DNA of 64,000 bases, taken from Oleispira antarctica RB-8 (GTDB taxonomy: Bacteria; Pseudomonadota; Gammaproteobacteria; Pseudomonadales; Oceanobacteraceae). Below the pieces are notes generated by a model. That model was given only the letters and a program-made list of their open reading frames with translations, was not told the origin of the DNA and ran no database searches. Position numbers and translations under genes: made by a program. Position 1 is the first letter of the stretch. Every line of letters begins with the position of its first letter. The DNA lies in contig FO203512.1 of NCBI GenBank assembly GCA_000967895.1, positions 248,001-312,000 on the forward strand, in the 5' to 3' direction. This document shows positions 21,726 to 32,327 of the stretch, in pieces.

Positions 21726-21755
21726 AAAAAAAGGCCGCTTCTAGCGGCCTTTTTT
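21726..21755 (+). terminator. Rho-independent terminator of tuf
   Basis: AAGGCCGCT pairs with AGCGGCCTT around a TCT loop and is followed by a T-tract, 18 bases after the tuf stop. The next 198 bases to the convergent fusA2 terminator hold nothing I recognise. Confidence 0.93.
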
Positions 21756-21953
21756 GTGCCTGTAAGAAAGTGACTAAAAGATAAGAGCGATTGGCTGCAG
21801 AGATGCTTCGTTATACAGGGTGGGAATGAAGGTGGAAATAAAGTGATTTAGATTAACTGCATTTATTTATTTTATTCTTTCAGTCTTTCTTTTCCTTTGT
21901 GTGGTGTAGTGATTCATTGTCCTTGTGGTTAAGATTCTTTTCTTTCAGGCAAT

Positions 21954-21989
21954 AAAAAACCCCGCTAGTGCAAACTAGCGGGGTTTTTT
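21954..21989 (-). terminator. Rho-independent terminator of fusA2
   Basis: Read on the minus strand, ACCCCGCTAG pairs with CTAGCGGGGT and is followed by TTTTTTATT, 22 bases beyond the fusA2 stop. Confidence 0.93.
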
Positions 21990-22011
21990 AACACTTCAGA
22001 AGGTAATCAAA

Positions 22012-24096
22012 TTACTTCTTAGCGTTACGCTCTTTTTCTTCAGCAATAACTTTTTCAGATACTGAGTTAGGGCAAGGCGCGTAATGTGCGAATTCCATCG
22101 AGAACTGACCACGACCAGAAGTCATAGTACGTAGAGATCCGATGTAACCGAACATTTCAGACAATGGAACATCTGCTTTGATTCGAACGCCAGAAGCACC
22201 TGCTTCTTGGCCACCGATAATGCCACGACGACGGTTAAGGTCACCAATAACATCACCAACGTGATCGTCAGGAGTAAACACATCAACTTTCATGATTGGC
22301 TCAAGAAGCTGTGGTTTAGCCTTAGGAATCGACTGACGGAAAGCGCCTTTAGCAGCGATTTCGAAAGCAACAGCAGAGGAGTCAACAGCGTGGTAGCCAC
22401 CGTCGAATACTTCAACTTCAACATCAAGAACAGGGAAGCCGGCAAGAACACCTGTATCCATCATGCCTTTGAAGCCCTTCTCAATTGCGGGTAGGAATTC
22501 CTTAGGAACGTTACCACCAACAACATTAGAAGTGAAAGTGAAGCCAGAACCCTGTTCGCCAGGCTTGATGCGGTAATCGATCTTACCGTATTGACCAGAA
22601 CCACCAGACTGCTTCTTGTGAGTGTAAGAATCTTCAACCGCTTGGTTGATCGTCTCACGGTAAGCAACTTGAGGCTCGCCTACTTCAAGGTCAACACCAT
22701 AAGTACGCATCAAGATGTCTACTTTAATATCTAGGTGAAGCTCACCCATGCCGCGAAGAATGGTTTGACCTGTTTCTTCATCAGTATGTACTAGGAATGT
22801 TGGATCTTCCGCAACCATCTTACCGATAGCGATACCCATCTTCTCAGCACCACCTTTATCTTTAGGTGTTACAGAAATTGAGATTACTGGCTCTGGGAAT
22901 ACCATGGCTTCAAGAGTACATTCGTGCTTAGGATCACAAAGAGTATGACCTGTCTGAACGTTCTTCATGCCAACGATAGCGATAATGTCGCCAGCTTGAG
23001 CAGCATCTAATTCTTTACGCTCATCCGCTTCCATTTCACACATGCGACCGATACGTTCAGTCTTGCCAGTGAAAGAGTTAAGGATGGTATCGCCTTTCTT
23101 CAGCTTACCTGAGTAAATGCGAATAAAGGTTAGGGCGCCGAAACGGTCATCCATGATCTTAAACGCAAGTGCGCGGAAAGGTTCGTCAACAGAAACTGTT
23201 GCAACTTCACCTGTAGGCTCACCGAATTCATCTGTAAGCGGCTGAGGAATAACATCAGTCGGGCTTGGTAGGTAATCTACAACAGCATCAAGAATTAACT
23301 GCATGCCCTTGTTTTTAAACGCAGAACCACAGAAGGTCGGGAAGAAGGCTAGATCACGAGTACCAGAACGAATACAAGCTTTGATTTGGTCAATAGTTGG
23401 CTCTTCGCCATCCATGTAAGCCATCATCAAGTCATCGTCTTGCTCAACAGCAGTTTCGATTAACTGTTCGCGATACATTTCAACGTCGTCAGCCATGTCG
23501 GCTGGAACGTCTTCAATTACATAGTTTTCTGGCTCGCCAGAATCATCCCAGATGTAAGCTTTACGAGTTAGAAGATCAACAACACCTGTGAAGTTGTCTT
23601 CGATGCCGATAGGCAAAACCATGATAAGAGGTGTAGCGCCTAATACTTTTTGTACTTGCTCAGTTACTTTCAAGAAGTCTGCGCCGATACGGTCTAGCTT
23701 GTTTACGAAGATGATACGAGATACGCCCGACTCATCAGCATAGCGCCAGTTAGTTTCTGACTGAGGTTCAACACCGCCAGAACCGCAGAAAACACCGATG
23801 CCGCCATCAAGTACTTTCAAAGAACGATAAACTTCAACTGTGAAGTCAACGTGTCCAGGAGTATCGATTACGTTGAAGCGGTGATCTTTCCAGAAACATG
23901 TGATTGCAGCAGACTGAATGGTAATACCGCGCTCAGCTTCCTGTTCCATAAAATCGGTAGTTGATTCGCCGTCGTGTACTTCACCAGTTTTATGGATTTT
24001 ACCGGTTAGTTTTAGGATGCGCTCGGTAGTTGTGGTCTTGCCCGCGTCAACGTGGGCGAAGATACCGATATTTCTGTATTTCGATAAGTCAGTCAT
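22012..24096 (-). CDS. fusA2: Elongation factor G, second paralogue (EF-G2)
   Basis: Translational GTPase of about 694 residues, paralogous to the str-operon EF-G at 37749. The G domain carries [47 protein letters not shown] and CGSAFKNKG; domains II-V are complete ([41 protein letters not shown]). EF-G paralogues may specialise in translocation or ribosome recycling; which applies here is unknown. I chose the ATG at 24096 with GAG about eight bases upstream over a TTG at 24108. It stands alone on the minus strand between tuf and tRNA-Trp, with its own terminator. Confidence 0.92.
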   Translation of the reverse strand: MTDLSKYRNIGIFAHVDAGKTTTTERILKLTGKIHKTGEVHDGESTTDFMEQEAERGITIQSAAITCFWKDHRFNVIDTPGHVDFTVEVYRSLKVLDGGIGVFCGSGGVEPQSETNWRYADESGVSRIIFVNKLDRIGADFLKVTEQVQKVLGATPLIMVLPIGIEDNFTGVVDLLTRKAYIWDDSGEPENYVIEDVPADMADDVEMYREQLIETAVEQDDDLMMAYMDGEEPTIDQIKACIRSGTRDLAFFPTFCGSAFKNKGMQLILDAVVDYLPSPTDVIPQPLTDEFGEPTGEVATVSVDEPFRALAFKIMDDRFGALTFIRIYSGKLKKGDTILNSFTGKTERIGRMCEMEADERKELDAAQAGDIIAIVGMKNVQTGHTLCDPKHECTLEAMVFPEPVISISVTPKDKGGAEKMGIAIGKMVAEDPTFLVHTDEETGQTILRGMGELHLDIKVDILMRTYGVDLEVGEPQVAYRETINQAVEDSYTHKKQSGGSGQYGKIDYRIKPGEQGSGFTFTSNVVGGNVPKEFLPAIEKGFKGMMDTGVLAGFPVLDVEVEVFDGGYHAVDSSAVAFEIAAKGAFRQSIPKAKPQLLEPIMKVDVFTPDDHVGDVIGDLNRRRGIIGGQEAGASGVRIKADVPLSEMFGYIGSLRTMTSGRGQFSMEFAHYAPCPNSVSEKVIAEEKERNAKK

Positions 24097-24130
24097 AGCA
24101 TTACTCAATAGCTAAGTGTATAAAAATTCG

Positions 24131-24160
24131 TGCGCCATTCTACAGGCTTTAAGCCTGCAG
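24131..24160 (-). promoter_or_regulatory. Putative fusA2 promoter with palindromic operator-like element
   Basis: On the minus strand TAGAAT (24142-24137) is followed by GGCGC, and the 15-base palindrome CAGGCTT-T-AAGCCTG (24143-24157) abuts it in the -10/-35 spacer. The -35 is weak. The predicted leader to ATG 24096 is about 34 bases. Function as an operator is inference. Confidence 0.5.
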
Positions 24161-24391
24161 TTGGCATAAAATTTAATCAATATGAAAAAATTTGTTATTA
24201 TAGGCGCCGTATTTTGAGTGAATATAGGGCTGATGGCCAGAAAAACTTCAATATATGGCATATAAAGTAGGCATTGCTATAGATAGTCGCTGGGTTTAAT
24301 AAAATTGTGATAGCGCGGATGCTAATTAAAGTCCCTTTGGATGTTTGAAAGCGGCAGATTGGCTCTCTGGTGCGGTAGCAGCGGAAAAGTA

Positions 24392-24448
24392 CGATAAAAA
24401 CAGACGATGACTCTGTTTTTATCGGGTAATCACTGAATTTAGAGTGAT
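24392..24448. repeat. Two consecutive inverted repeats upstream of tRNA-Trp
   Basis: The first is a perfect 13-bp inverted repeat (CGATAAAAACAGA, 24392-24404, with its complement at 24412-24424) and a seven-base loop. Five bases later comes a 6-bp repeat (ATCACT/AGTGAT, 24429-24448). The 478-base gap 24109-24586 holds no convincing gene. These, the fusA2 promoter and the tRNA-Trp promoter are all I can recognise in it. They could be protein-binding sites, a bidirectional terminator or part of a small RNA. Confidence 0.6.
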
Positions 24449-24536
24449 AAACCAGTTGCTTAAGTAATAGATAGTGGCATAATTGCTCTCCCTTAAATGG
24501 GCCGTAGTTAAAAACGGTAATTAAGCAAATAAATGC

Positions 24537-24565
24537 TTGATTAAGAATTTGGGGTGCTGTATATT
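24537..24565 (+). promoter_or_regulatory. Promoter of tRNA-Trp-secE-nusG operon
   Basis: TTGATT (24537-24542) and TATATT (24560-24565), spaced 17 bases, with CGCC four bases after the -10. It lies 21 bases upstream of tRNA-Trp and probably drives secE and nusG as well. Confidence 0.8.
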
Positions 24566-24586
24566 TCTGCGCCCTAAACCAAATAA

Positions 24587-24662
24587 AGGCCACTAGTTCA
24601 ACTGGTAGAGCGTCGGTCTCCAAAACCGAATGTTGGGGGTTCGAGTCCCTCGTGGCCTGCCA
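24587..24662 (+). tRNA. tRNA-Trp (CCA)
   Basis: A 76-nt cloverleaf with acceptor AGGCCAC pairing with GTGGCCT, anticodon CCA in CTCCAAA, T-loop TTCGAGT and encoded CCA. It lies 52 bases upstream of secE, the usual gammaproteobacterial linkage. Confidence 0.97.
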
Positions 24663-24714
24663 AATTCTTAAGATGGTAGCTTCGGCTGCCATTTTTGGCT
24701 TTAGGGAAAGCATA

Positions 24715-25083
24715 ATGAGTGCAGATAGTAATATACAAAAATCACCATTAGATGTTGTTAAGTGGATTTTGGCAGTCGCCTTTCTGGCTGCAGCGGTTGT
24801 TGGTAATTATGTTTATGCCAATGAGCCTCTTCTATATCGTGTATTGGGTGTAGTTGTTCTTATGTTGGTTAGTGCAGGTTTTGCACTGACATCTAGCCAG
24901 GGTCGAGTTTTCTTGCAGTTTCTGAAAGCTGCAAACCTTGAGCGTCGTAAAGTTGTTTGGCCGACTCGCCAAGAAACTACGCAGACAACATTGATTGTCG
25001 TAGTAGTTGTCGTTCTTATGTCGCTGGTATTGTGGGGTGTTGATTCACTACTCAGCTGGTTAATCTCTTTTCTACTAGGCTAG
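24715..25083 (+). CDS. secE: Preprotein translocase subunit SecE
   Basis: Essential clamp subunit of the SecYEG channel; its partner SecY is encoded at 50510. The 122-residue protein is the three-helix gammaproteobacterial form: membrane segments at about 16-35, 41-60 and 92-120. The conserved amphipathic stretch ERRKVVWPTRQET precedes the last one. I started at the ATG at 24715, which has AGGGAAAG just upstream; an earlier in-frame reading overlaps tRNA-Trp and is not credible. It is followed by nusG after 14 bases. Confidence 0.96.
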   Translation: MSADSNIQKSPLDVVKWILAVAFLAAAVVGNYVYANEPLLYRVLGVVVLMLVSAGFALTSSQGRVFLQFLKAANLERRKVVWPTRQETTQTTLIVVVVVVLMSLVLWGVDSLLSWLISFLLG

Positions 25084-25097
25084 TCTGAGGAAGCGTA

Positions 25098-25634
25098 ATG
25101 TCAAAACGTTGGTATGTGGTTCACGCCTATTCAGGCTACGAAAAGCGTGTTTTAAGTGGTTTGAACGAAAGAATCGAATTGCATGATATGCAAGATCAGT
25201 TTGGTGAGATTTTAGTGCCAACTGAGGAGGTCATCGAAATGCGCGATGGCAAAAAACGTAGAAGTGAGCGCAAATTCTATCCAGGCTATGTGCTGGTAGA
25301 AATGGAAATGAATGATGATACGTGGCATCTGGTTAAACAGACTCCGCGTGTTTTGGGTTTTATTGGCGGTACAGCTGATAAACCTGCGCCGATTACTCCT
25401 CGCGAAGCAGATGCTATTTTGCAGCGTGTGCAGGATGGTGCTGATGCTCCAACACAGAAAACAGTTTATGAGCCAGGCGAGATCATTCGTGTTATCGATG
25501 GTCCGTTTGCTGACTTTAATGGTGTTGTTGAGACGGTGGACTATGCAAAGTCTCGCTTAAAGGTAGCAGTAACGATCTTTGGTCGTAATACCCCTGTAGA
25601 GCTTGAATTTATTCAGGTTGAGAAAAGCGTATAA
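25098..25634 (+). CDS. nusG: Transcription termination/antitermination protein NusG
   Basis: Binds the RNA polymerase clamp, suppresses pausing, contacts Rho and links to ribosomal S10. The 178-residue protein has the NGN domain at about 1-115 ([16 protein letters not shown], then [12 protein letters not shown], then [10 protein letters not shown]) and a KOW domain at about 125-178 with [14 protein letters not shown]. Length matches E. coli (181). It is cotranscribed with secE, and rplK follows after 76 bases that contain a hairpin. Confidence 0.97.
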   Translation: MSKRWYVVHAYSGYEKRVLSGLNERIELHDMQDQFGEILVPTEEVIEMRDGKKRRSERKFYPGYVLVEMEMNDDTWHLVKQTPRVLGFIGGTADKPAPITPREADAILQRVQDGADAPTQKTVYEPGEIIRVIDGPFADFNGVVETVDYAKSRLKVAVTIFGRNTPVELEFIQVEKSV

Positions 25635-25640
25635 TTTTTT

Positions 25641-25660
25641 AGCCTCGATTAATCGGGGCT
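25641..25660 (+). promoter_or_regulatory. Hairpin in nusG-rplK spacer
   Basis: AGCCTCGA pairs with TCGGGGCT (one T-G pair) around TTAA. In E. coli, L1 represses rplK-rplA from a site in this leader; whether this hairpin serves that role is unproven. No T-tract follows it. Confidence 0.4.
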
Positions 25661-25710
25661 GTTTAACCGGGAAGCTAGTTCTCTAGCGTTATACCCAATT
25701 GGAGTAGAAA

Positions 25711-26145
25711 ATGGCTAAGAAAGTTGAAGCTTATATTAAGTTGCAAGTTGCAGCTGGTAAAGCAAATCCAAGTCCACCTGTTGGTCCTGCACTAGGTCAA
25801 CACGGTCTAAACATTATGGAATTCTGTAAGGCGTTCAATGCTCAAACTCAGAGCATGGAAGCTGGATCACCAGTTCCTGTAGTTATCTCGGTATACAGCG
25901 ACCGTAGCTTCACATTTGAAGTTAAGACTCCTCCAGCCGCTTTCTTATTAAGAAAAGCAGCCGGTGTTACGTCTGGTTCTGGCCGTCCAAATACTGAGAA
26001 GGTGGGTTCTGTTACTCGCGCTCAGTTGGAAGAGATTGCTAATATTAAAGAAGCAGATTTGACTGCTGCGGATCTAAATGCAGCTGTTCGCACTATCGCG
26101 GGTTCTGCTCGTTCCATGGGTATCAATGTGGAAGGTGTTGAATAA
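25711..26145 (+). CDS. rplK: 50S ribosomal protein L11
   Basis: Stalk-base protein that binds the GTPase-associated region of 23S and is required for RelA activation. The 144-residue protein has the N-terminal [24 protein letters not shown] with its conserved prolines, and the C-terminal RNA-binding domain with [13 protein letters not shown]. Length is two residues above E. coli. The stop overlaps the rplA ATG by one base, so L11 and L1 are translationally coupled. GGAG lies ten bases before the start. Confidence 0.98.
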   Translation: MAKKVEAYIKLQVAAGKANPSPPVGPALGQHGLNIMEFCKAFNAQTQSMEAGSPVPVVISVYSDRSFTFEVKTPPAAFLLRKAAGVTSGSGRPNTEKVGSVTRAQLEEIANIKEADLTAADLNAAVRTIAGSARSMGINVEGVE

Positions 26146-26840
26146 TGGCTAAGTTATCTAAGCGTCAAAAGCAAATCGCTGAAAAAGTTGTAGCGGGCAA
26201 AGTATATTCTGTAGAAGAAGCTGTTGCATTGCTAAGCGAAGTATCAAAAGTTAAGTTTACAGAAGCATTAGATGTTGCTGTAAACCTAGGTATCGATGCA
26301 CGTAAATCTGACCAAAACGTTCGTAGCTCTACTGTGCTACCACACGGTACTGGTAAAACTGTACGTGTTGCAGTTTTCACTCAAGGCGCAAATGCTGAAG
26401 CAGCACTTGCAGCCGGTGCAGACGTTGTAGGTATGGACGATCTTGCGGCTCAAATGAAAGGCGGCGACCTTAACTTTGACGTTGTAATCGCATCTCCAGA
26501 CGCAATGCGTGTTGTTGGTCAGCTTGGTCAGGTTCTAGGTCCTCGTGGTCTAATGCCTAACCCTAAAGTTGGTACGGTAACTCCTGATGTTGCTACTGCT
26601 GTGAATAACGCAAAAGCAGGTCAGATTCGTTACAGAAACGACAAAAATGGTATTATCCACAGCACAATCGGCAAGGCTGATTTCACTGCAGATAAGATCA
26701 AAGAAAATTTAGAAGCTCTATTGGTTGATTTGAAGAAAGCTAAGCCTTCTTCTGCCAAGGGTGCTTATTTGAAAAAAGTGACTCTGTCTACGACTATGGG
26801 TCCTGGTTTAACCGTCGATTTCGGCGCGTTGGCTATCTAA
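26145..26840 (+). CDS. rplA: 50S ribosomal protein L1
   Basis: L1-stalk protein that moves deacylated tRNA out of the E site and, in E. coli, represses its own operon. The 231-residue protein shows the domain-closing segments [15 protein letters not shown] and [15 protein letters not shown], the [19 protein letters not shown] strand set, and a C-terminal [10 protein letters not shown]. Length is as in E. coli (234). Its start overlaps the rplK stop by one base. It is separated from rplJ by a 204-base leader. Confidence 0.98.
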   Translation: MAKLSKRQKQIAEKVVAGKVYSVEEAVALLSEVSKVKFTEALDVAVNLGIDARKSDQNVRSSTVLPHGTGKTVRVAVFTQGANAEAALAAGADVVGMDDLAAQMKGGDLNFDVVIASPDAMRVVGQLGQVLGPRGLMPNPKVGTVTPDVATAVNNAKAGQIRYRNDKNGIIHSTIGKADFTADKIKENLEALLVDLKKAKPSSAKGAYLKKVTLSTTMGPGLTVDFGALAI

Positions 26841-26849
26841 TTCTTTGGG

Positions 26850-26995
26850 GTTCGAACAGGTTTACTTGTTCGAGTCATTAAAGACCGTAGGTGCAAATGA
26901 CTAACAGGCTCTGCTAACGAGTCATTTGCTTAATTACCGCCTACGCAAATGGTGCGGCCCCTGTTGATATTAAGCTAGCTTATTATCAACAACCC
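26850..26995 (+). promoter_or_regulatory. L10 ribosomal-protein leader
   Basis: The rplA-rplJ spacer folds into the pattern of the L10(L12) autoregulatory leader: a hairpin at 26853-26872 (CGAACAGG/CTTGTTCG), the pairing CCGTAGG (26885-26891) with CCTACG (26940-26945) flanking GGTGC, and a stem GTTGATA/TATCAAC before the rplJ ribosome site. The CCGTAGGTGC and CTACGCAAATGGTGC segments resemble those of other gammaproteobacteria. L10-L12 binding here would repress rplJ-rplL translation. Confidence 0.75.
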
Positions 26996-27044
26996 ACCGA
27001 ATTAAAAGAACCCCTTGGGGTTCATTGAAAGTTAGGAGTTCATT

Positions 27045-27539
27045 GTGGCTTTAGGACTTGTAGAAAAACAAGCGATCGTTGCTGAAGTCCAGACTGCTGC
27101 TAAAGAAGCTTTATCTGGTGTTGTTGCGGATTCTCGCGGCGTAACCGTTGAAGCTATGACTGCTCTGCGTAAAGAAGCCCGTGATGCAGGCGTATGGATT
27201 AAAGTCGTACGTAACACATTGGCTCGTCGCGCAGTAGAAGGCACAGACTTTGAGTGTTTAACAGACACCTTTGTTGGCCCAACTTTAATTGCATTTTCTA
27301 ACGAACATCCAGGTGCGGCTGCCCGCATCCTGAGTAAGTTCGCTAAAGCTAATGCAAGTTTTGAGTTGAAAGCCGCTGCCTTCGAAGGCCAAGTGACTGA
27401 CATCGCTAAGTTGGCAACATTGCCTACTTATGACGAAGCAATCTCTATGCTTATGGGCACGATTAAAGAAGCAGCTGCTGGCAAATTGGTTCGCACTATT
27501 GCAGCCATTCGCGATCAGAAAGAAGAGCAAGCCGCTTAA
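27045..27539 (+). CDS. rplJ: 50S ribosomal protein L10
   Basis: Stalk scaffold carrying the L7/L12 dimers. The 164-residue protein has the N-terminal RNA-binding domain ([20 protein letters not shown], then [14 protein letters not shown]) and the C-terminal helix that binds L12 ([21 protein letters not shown]). It starts with GTG at 27045 behind TTAGGAG (27032-27038). An upstream L10 leader indicates autoregulation. rplL follows after 85 bases. Confidence 0.97.
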   Translation: MALGLVEKQAIVAEVQTAAKEALSGVVADSRGVTVEAMTALRKEARDAGVWIKVVRNTLARRAVEGTDFECLTDTFVGPTLIAFSNEHPGAAARILSKFAKANASFELKAAAFEGQVTDIAKLATLPTYDEAISMLMGTIKEAAAGKLVRTIAAIRDQKEEQAA

Positions 27540-27624
27540 TTTTGTTTTTTGCTTAGCAAGAAACATATTAAGCCGTTTATAAAAGATTATCGGGCAATTG
27601 CCCAACATTGATAGGAATAGACTC

Positions 27625-27996
27625 ATGTCTGTATCTCACGAAGATATCCTTAATGCCATCGCTGAAATGTCTGTATCAGACGTTGTTGTATTGATTGAAG
27701 CAATGGAAGAAAAATTCGGCGTAACTGCAGCTGTTGCTGCGGCTGGTCCTGCTGCTGGCGGCGACGCTGGCGGTGCTGAAGCTCAAACTGAGTTTGACGT
27801 TATCTTGACTGGCGCTGGCGATAAGAAAGTTGCTGTAATCAAGGCTGTACGTGGCATCACAGGTTTAGGCCTGAAAGAAGCTAAAGGTCTTGTTGAAGGT
27901 ACTCCTGCTGCAGTTAAAGAAGGCGTATCTAAAGAAGAAGCTGAAGAAACTAAAGCTGCGCTTGAAGAAGCCGGCGCACTTGTTGAAATTAAGTAA
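27625..27996 (+). CDS. rplL: 50S ribosomal protein L7/L12
   Basis: Flexible multi-copy stalk protein that recruits translational GTPases. The 123-residue protein has an N-terminal dimerisation domain (about 1-35), an Ala/Gly hinge ([17 protein letters not shown]) and the globular factor-binding domain with [22 protein letters not shown] started at the ATG at 27625 (MSVSHED), preceded by AGGAATAG; an earlier in-frame codon gives a non-family N-terminus. It ends 195 bases before rpoB, with an attenuator between. Confidence 0.97.
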   Translation: MSVSHEDILNAIAEMSVSDVVVLIEAMEEKFGVTAAVAAAGPAAGGDAGGAEAQTEFDVILTGAGDKKVAVIKAVRGITGLGLKEAKGLVEGTPAAVKEGVSKEEAEETKAALEEAGALVEIK

Positions 27997-28050
27997 TTTC
28001 AGCATGTTGCAATGTTATTGGCCTCTCTATAGAGTCTGGTAACAGAGATT

Positions 28051-28080
28051 GGCTGGCGGGAATTTCCTGTCGGCCTTTTT
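28051..28080 (+). terminator. rplL-rpoB attenuator
   Basis: GGCTGGCGGGA pairs with TCCTGTCGGCC (three G-T pairs) around ATT, followed by TTTTT. It sits where E. coli has the partial terminator that gives more ribosomal-protein than polymerase transcript; about 110 bases remain before rpoB. Confidence 0.8.
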
Positions 28081-28191
28081 CGCGTTTTGGAAGAAAGTTA
28101 ATGGCCTGCGGGCTGCTGTGATACTAATCACATGGATATATCCTTGATCATGGGCATAAAACCCATTGAGCGGACAGTCTGGGGATAACTG

Positions 28192-31100
28192 ATGGCTTAC
28201 TCATATACTGAGAAGAAACGAATCCGTAAGGATTTCGGAAAATTACCAACCGTGATGGATGTGCCTTTTTTATTGGCAATTCAGATCGATTCATATCGCA
28301 AGTTCTTGTCGTTAGTTCAGCAAGACGGCTCTGACGATATTGGTCTTAATGCAGCATTTAGATCTGTATTCCCGATCGTAAGTTATTCGGGCAATGCGGC
28401 ATTAGAATATGTGAGCTACCGCTTAGGCACGCCGACATTCGATGAAAAAGAATGTATGTCGCGTGGCGTTACTTTTGCAGCGCCTTTGCGCGTTAAAGTA
28501 CGCTTGATCATTTATGATAAAGACTCTTCAACAAAAGCGATTAAAGATATTAAGGAACAGGAAGTCTACATGGGCGAAATGCCTCTGATGACTGACAATG
28601 GTACCTTTATCATTAATGGTACTGAGCGCGTAATCGTATCTCAGTTACACCGTTCCCCTGGCGTGTTCTATGATCACGACAAAGGTAAGACGCATTCCTC
28701 TGGGAAGTTGTTATACAACGCCCGTGTAATTCCTTACCGTGGTTCTTGGTTGGACTTTGAGTTCGATCCGAAAGACCTTGTCTATGTACGTATTGACCGT
28801 CGTCGTAAGCTTCCTGCAACTATCTTATTGCGTGCGCTAGATTACAGCACTCAAGAAGTATTGGAGATGTTCTTCGATAACGATACTTACACTTTGTCTA
28901 CTGATCAGGCTAAGTTGAAATTGATACCTTCGCGTTTACGTGGTGAAACTGCGGCGTTTGATATCAAAGATGACAAAGACAACGTTATTGTAGAAAGTGG
29001 CCGTCGTATTACTGCGCGTCACATTCGTCAATTAGAGAAAGCTGGCGTAGAGGAACTTCCTGTACCGTCTGAATACTTATATGGCAAAGCACTTGCAAAA
29101 GACATCATTGATGCAGCAACTGGCGAAGTCATTGCAGAATGTAATGCAGAGTTAACAGAAGAAGTATTAGACGCTCTACGTGCGGCCGGTATCGAAACTT
29201 TCGAAACTATCTATACCAACGAACTAGATTGTGGATCATTTGTATCCGATACCTTGCGTATCGATCCTACTCGAAATCGTTTAGAAGCCCTTGTTGAAAT
29301 CTATCGTATGATGCGCCCAGGTGAGCCACCAACGAAAGAATCAGCAGAAGCCTTGTTTGAGAACTTGTTCTTCTCTGAAGAGCGTTATGACTTATCCGCT
29401 GTAGGTCGTATGAAGTTCAACCGTCGCATTGGTCGTGAAGAAACGACAGGCGCGGGCACATTAGGCAAAGATGACATCATTGCGGTACTTAAAACTCTGA
29501 TCAATATTCGTAATGGTCAAGGTGAAGTGGACGATATTGACCACTTGGGTAACCGTCGTATTCGTTCTGTAGGTGAAATGGCAGAGAACCAATTCCGTGT
29601 TGGTCTTGTACGTGTTGAGCGTGCCGTTCGTGAACGTTTATCAATGGCAGAATCTGAAGGCTTGATGCCACAAGATTTGATTAACGCAAAACCTGTTGCA
29701 GCAGCGATGAAAGAGTTCTTTGGCTCTTCACAGTTGTCTCAGTTTATGGATCAAAACAACCCGCTATCAGAAGTGACGCACAAACGTCGTATTTCTGCAT
29801 TAGGACCTGGTGGTTTGACTCGTGAGCGTGCTGGTTTTGAGGTGCGAGATGTACATGCGACTCACTATGGTCGAGTATGTCCGATTGAAACACCTGAAGG
29901 GCCAAACATTGGTCTGATTAACTCATTGGCAACTTATGCGCGTACTAACAATTACGGTTTCTTGGAAACACCATTCCGTATTGTTAAAGATGGCCTAATT
30001 AGTGATGAAGTGATTTATGTTTCTGCAATTGAAGAAGCTGATCACGTTATTGCACAGGCATCTGTACCAGTTGATGAGAATAACAATTTATTAGGCGACT
30101 TGATTCCTGTTCGTCATAAGAACGATTCCACCATGATGTCACCGGCTTCGGTAACATTAATGGATGTCTCGGCTCAGCAGATGGTTTCCATTGCTGCTTC
30201 CTTGATTCCGTTCTTAGAGCACGATGATGCTAACCGAGCATTGATGGGATCGAACATGCAACGTCAGGCTGTGCCGACGTTAATTGCTCAAAAGCCTCTT
30301 GTAGGTACTGGTATTGAGAGCGCTGTTGCTCGTGATTCTGGTGTATGTGCGGTTGCCCTTCGTGGTGGTGTGATTGAGTCTGTAGACGCAAGCCGCATCG
30401 TTGTGAAAGCAAACGACGACGAAACTCCTGCAGGTGATGCAGGTGTGGATATCTACAATCTAACCAAATACACACGTTCTAACCAGAACACCTGTATTAA
30501 CCAGAAGCCGCTTGTAAAAGCAGGTGACATGGTTGTACGTGGTGACATCATGGCAGACGGTCCATCTATCGATTTAGGTGAGCTAGCCCTTGGTCAGAAC
30601 TTCCGCATCGCATTTATGCCGTGGAATGGTTACAACTTCGAAGATTCGATCTTACTTTCAGAGCGTGTTGCTCAGGAAGATCGTCTAACGACGATTCACA
30701 TCCAGGAATTAACCTGTGTTGCTCGTGATACTAAGTTAGGTGCTGAAGAAGTTACTTCAGATATTCCAAACGTAGGTGAGTCTGCATTAGGTAAGTTGGA
30801 TGAGTCTGGTATTGTTTACATCGGTGCTGAAGTTAAAGCCGGTGATATTCTAGTTGGTAAAGTGACACCTAAAGGTGAAACACAGCTTACGCCAGAAGAA
30901 AAACTATTACGTGCCATCTTTGGTGAAAAGGCTTCTGACGTTAAAGATACTTCTTTACGTGTTAAGACCGGCACCACAGGTACGATTATTGACGTACAAG
31001 TCTTCACCCGTGACGGTGTTGAAAAAGACCAGCGAGCTCGTGAAATTGAGCAAATGCAGCTGGACGAAGTACGCAAAGATTTGAATGAAGAATTACGCAT

Positions 31101-32265
31101 TGTTCAAGGTGCAACCTTTGAGCGTTTACAGCGTGCCCTAGTTGGCGCAAAAGTTAACGCAGCAACAGGTTTGGCTAAAGGCGATACGTTAACAGCTGAA
31201 TACTTAGAAACTCTCGTTGCAGATGATTGGTTCCGCATTCGTCCACAAGACGAAGCATTAGCAGAGCTTATTGAGCAAGCAGAGCAGCAGCTAGCAGACC
31301 GCGCTAAAGAATTGGACGATAAGTTCGAAGACAAAAAGCGTAAGTTGCAAAGCGGTGATGATCTAGCACCAGGCGTTCTTAAGATTGTTAAGGTTTACTT
31401 AGCGATTAAACGGAAAATCCAGCCAGGTGATAAGATGGCTGGACGTCACGGTAACAAGGGTGTTATCTCAGCGGTTATGCCGGTTGAAGATATGCCATAC
31501 GATGCACAGGGTACCCCTGTTGATATCGTCTTGAACCCGCTGGGTGTACCTTCGCGAATGAACGTTGGTCAGGTGATGGAAATTCACTTGGGTCTAGCGG
31601 CTAAAGGCTTAGGCGAGAAGATCGACGCAATGTTGAAGCAACAGCGTGCTGTTGCCGACATTCGTGCACTGCTTGAAGAAATTTATAACGGTGACGATAC
31701 GTATACGAAGGAAAACCTAGAAAGCTTCAGTGATGAAGAGATTCTAGAGCTTTCTCATAACCTACGTGGCGGTGTACCTATGGGTACGCAGGCATTCGAT
31801 GGTGCAAAAGAAGTTGAAATCAAGCGTATGTTACGCTTGGCCGATCAGCCTGAATCAGGTCAAATGACCTTGTTTGATGGCCGTACTGGTAACTCTTTCG
31901 ATCGTCCAGTGACCGTAGGTTATATGTACATGCTTAAGTTGAACCACTTGGTTGACGATAAAATGCATGCTCGTTCTACTGGTTCGTACAGCCTAGTAAC
32001 TCAGCAACCACTTGGTGGTAAAGCTCAGTTTGGTGGCCAGCGTTTCGGGGAGATGGAAGTATGGGCACTAGAAGCTTATGGTGCTGCTTACACTCTACAA
32101 GAGATGTTGACTGTGAAGTCGGATGACGTTGCTGGTCGTACTAAGATGTATAAAAACATCGTAGACGGCGATCACCGTATGGAGCCTGGCATGCCAGAAT
32201 CCTTTAACGTATTAGTTAAAGAGATTCGTTCGCTGGGTATCGACATCGAGTTAATTAACGAGTAA
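28192..32265 (+). CDS. rpoB: DNA-directed RNA polymerase subunit beta
   Basis: Catalytic beta subunit, 1357 residues (E. coli 1342). The order of landmarks is standard: [16 protein letters not shown] start, EEIYNG-containing C-terminal part, and the [12 protein letters not shown] and [12 protein letters not shown] segments near the end. The rifampicin pocket reads [18 protein letters not shown] then [18 protein letters not shown], the wild-type susceptible form at the classic resistance positions. It is cotranscribed with rplJL through the attenuator at 28051-28080. rpoC follows after 62 bases, in which a GAGA-tetraloop hairpin lies. Confidence 0.99.
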   Translation: MAYSYTEKKRIRKDFGKLPTVMDVPFLLAIQIDSYRKFLSLVQQDGSDDIGLNAAFRSVFPIVSYSGNAALEYVSYRLGTPTFDEKECMSRGVTFAAPLRVKVRLIIYDKDSSTKAIKDIKEQEVYMGEMPLMTDNGTFIINGTERVIVSQLHRSPGVFYDHDKGKTHSSGKLLYNARVIPYRGSWLDFEFDPKDLVYVRIDRRRKLPATILLRALDYSTQEVLEMFFDNDTYTLSTDQAKLKLIPSRLRGETAAFDIKDDKDNVIVESGRRITARHIRQLEKAGVEELPVPSEYLYGKALAKDIIDAATGEVIAECNAELTEEVLDALRAAGIETFETIYTNELDCGSFVSDTLRIDPTRNRLEALVEIYRMMRPGEPPTKESAEALFENLFFSEERYDLSAVGRMKFNRRIGREETTGAGTLGKDDIIAVLKTLINIRNGQGEVDDIDHLGNRRIRSVGEMAENQFRVGLVRVERAVRERLSMAESEGLMPQDLINAKPVAAAMKEFFGSSQLSQFMDQNNPLSEVTHKRRISALGPGGLTRERAGFEVRDVHATHYGRVCPIETPEGPNIGLINSLATYARTNNYGFLETPFRIVKDGLISDEVIYVSAIEEADHVIAQASVPVDENNNLLGDLIPVRHKNDSTMMSPASVTLMDVSAQQMVSIAASLIPFLEHDDANRALMGSNMQRQAVPTLIAQKPLVGTGIESAVARDSGVCAVALRGGVIESVDASRIVVKANDDETPAGDAGVDIYNLTKYTRSNQNTCINQKPLVKAGDMVVRGDIMADGPSIDLGELALGQNFRIAFMPWNGYNFEDSILLSERVAQEDRLTTIHIQELTCVARDTKLGAEEVTSDIPNVGESALGKLDESGIVYIGAEVKAGDILVGKVTPKGETQLTPEEKLLRAIFGEKASDVKDTSLRVKTGTTGTIIDVQVFTRDGVEKDQRAREIEQMQLDEVRKDLNEELRIVQGATFERLQRALVGAKVNAATGLAKGDTLTAEYLETLVADDWFRIRPQDEALAELIEQAEQQLADRAKELDDKFEDKKRKLQSGDDLAPGVLKIVKVYLAIKRKIQPGDKMAGRHGNKGVISAVMPVEDMPYDAQGTPVDIVLNPLGVPSRMNVGQVMEIHLGLAAKGLGEKIDAMLKQQRAVADIRALLEEIYNGDDTYTKENLESFSDEEILELSHNLRGGVPMGTQAFDGAKEVEIKRMLRLADQPESGQMTLFDGRTGNSFDRPVTVGYMYMLKLNHLVDDKMHARSTGSYSLVTQQPLGGKAQFGGQRFGEMEVWALEAYGAAYTLQEMLTVKSDDVAGRTKMYKNIVDGDHRMEPGMPESFNVLVKEIRSLGIDIELINE

Positions 32266-32278
32266 TCGTATCAGTGCA

Positions 32279-32300
32279 GGCGGCTAGGAGACTAGCCGCT
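32279..32300 (+). repeat. Hairpin between rpoB and rpoC
   Basis: GCGGCTAG pairs with CTAGCCGC around a GAGA (GNRA) tetraloop, with no T-tract. It is likely an mRNA-stability or processing structure. Confidence 0.65.
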
Positions 32301-32327
32301 TAACTGCAAACGGAGCAAAAATAGAAC

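Noticed and set aside
24198-24713. Minus-strand open frame of 171 residues
   Set aside because: It runs antisense through tRNA-Trp and its promoter and reads into the WQATRDSNPQHS-type sequence typical of false frames opposite tRNAs. No homology or ribosome site.
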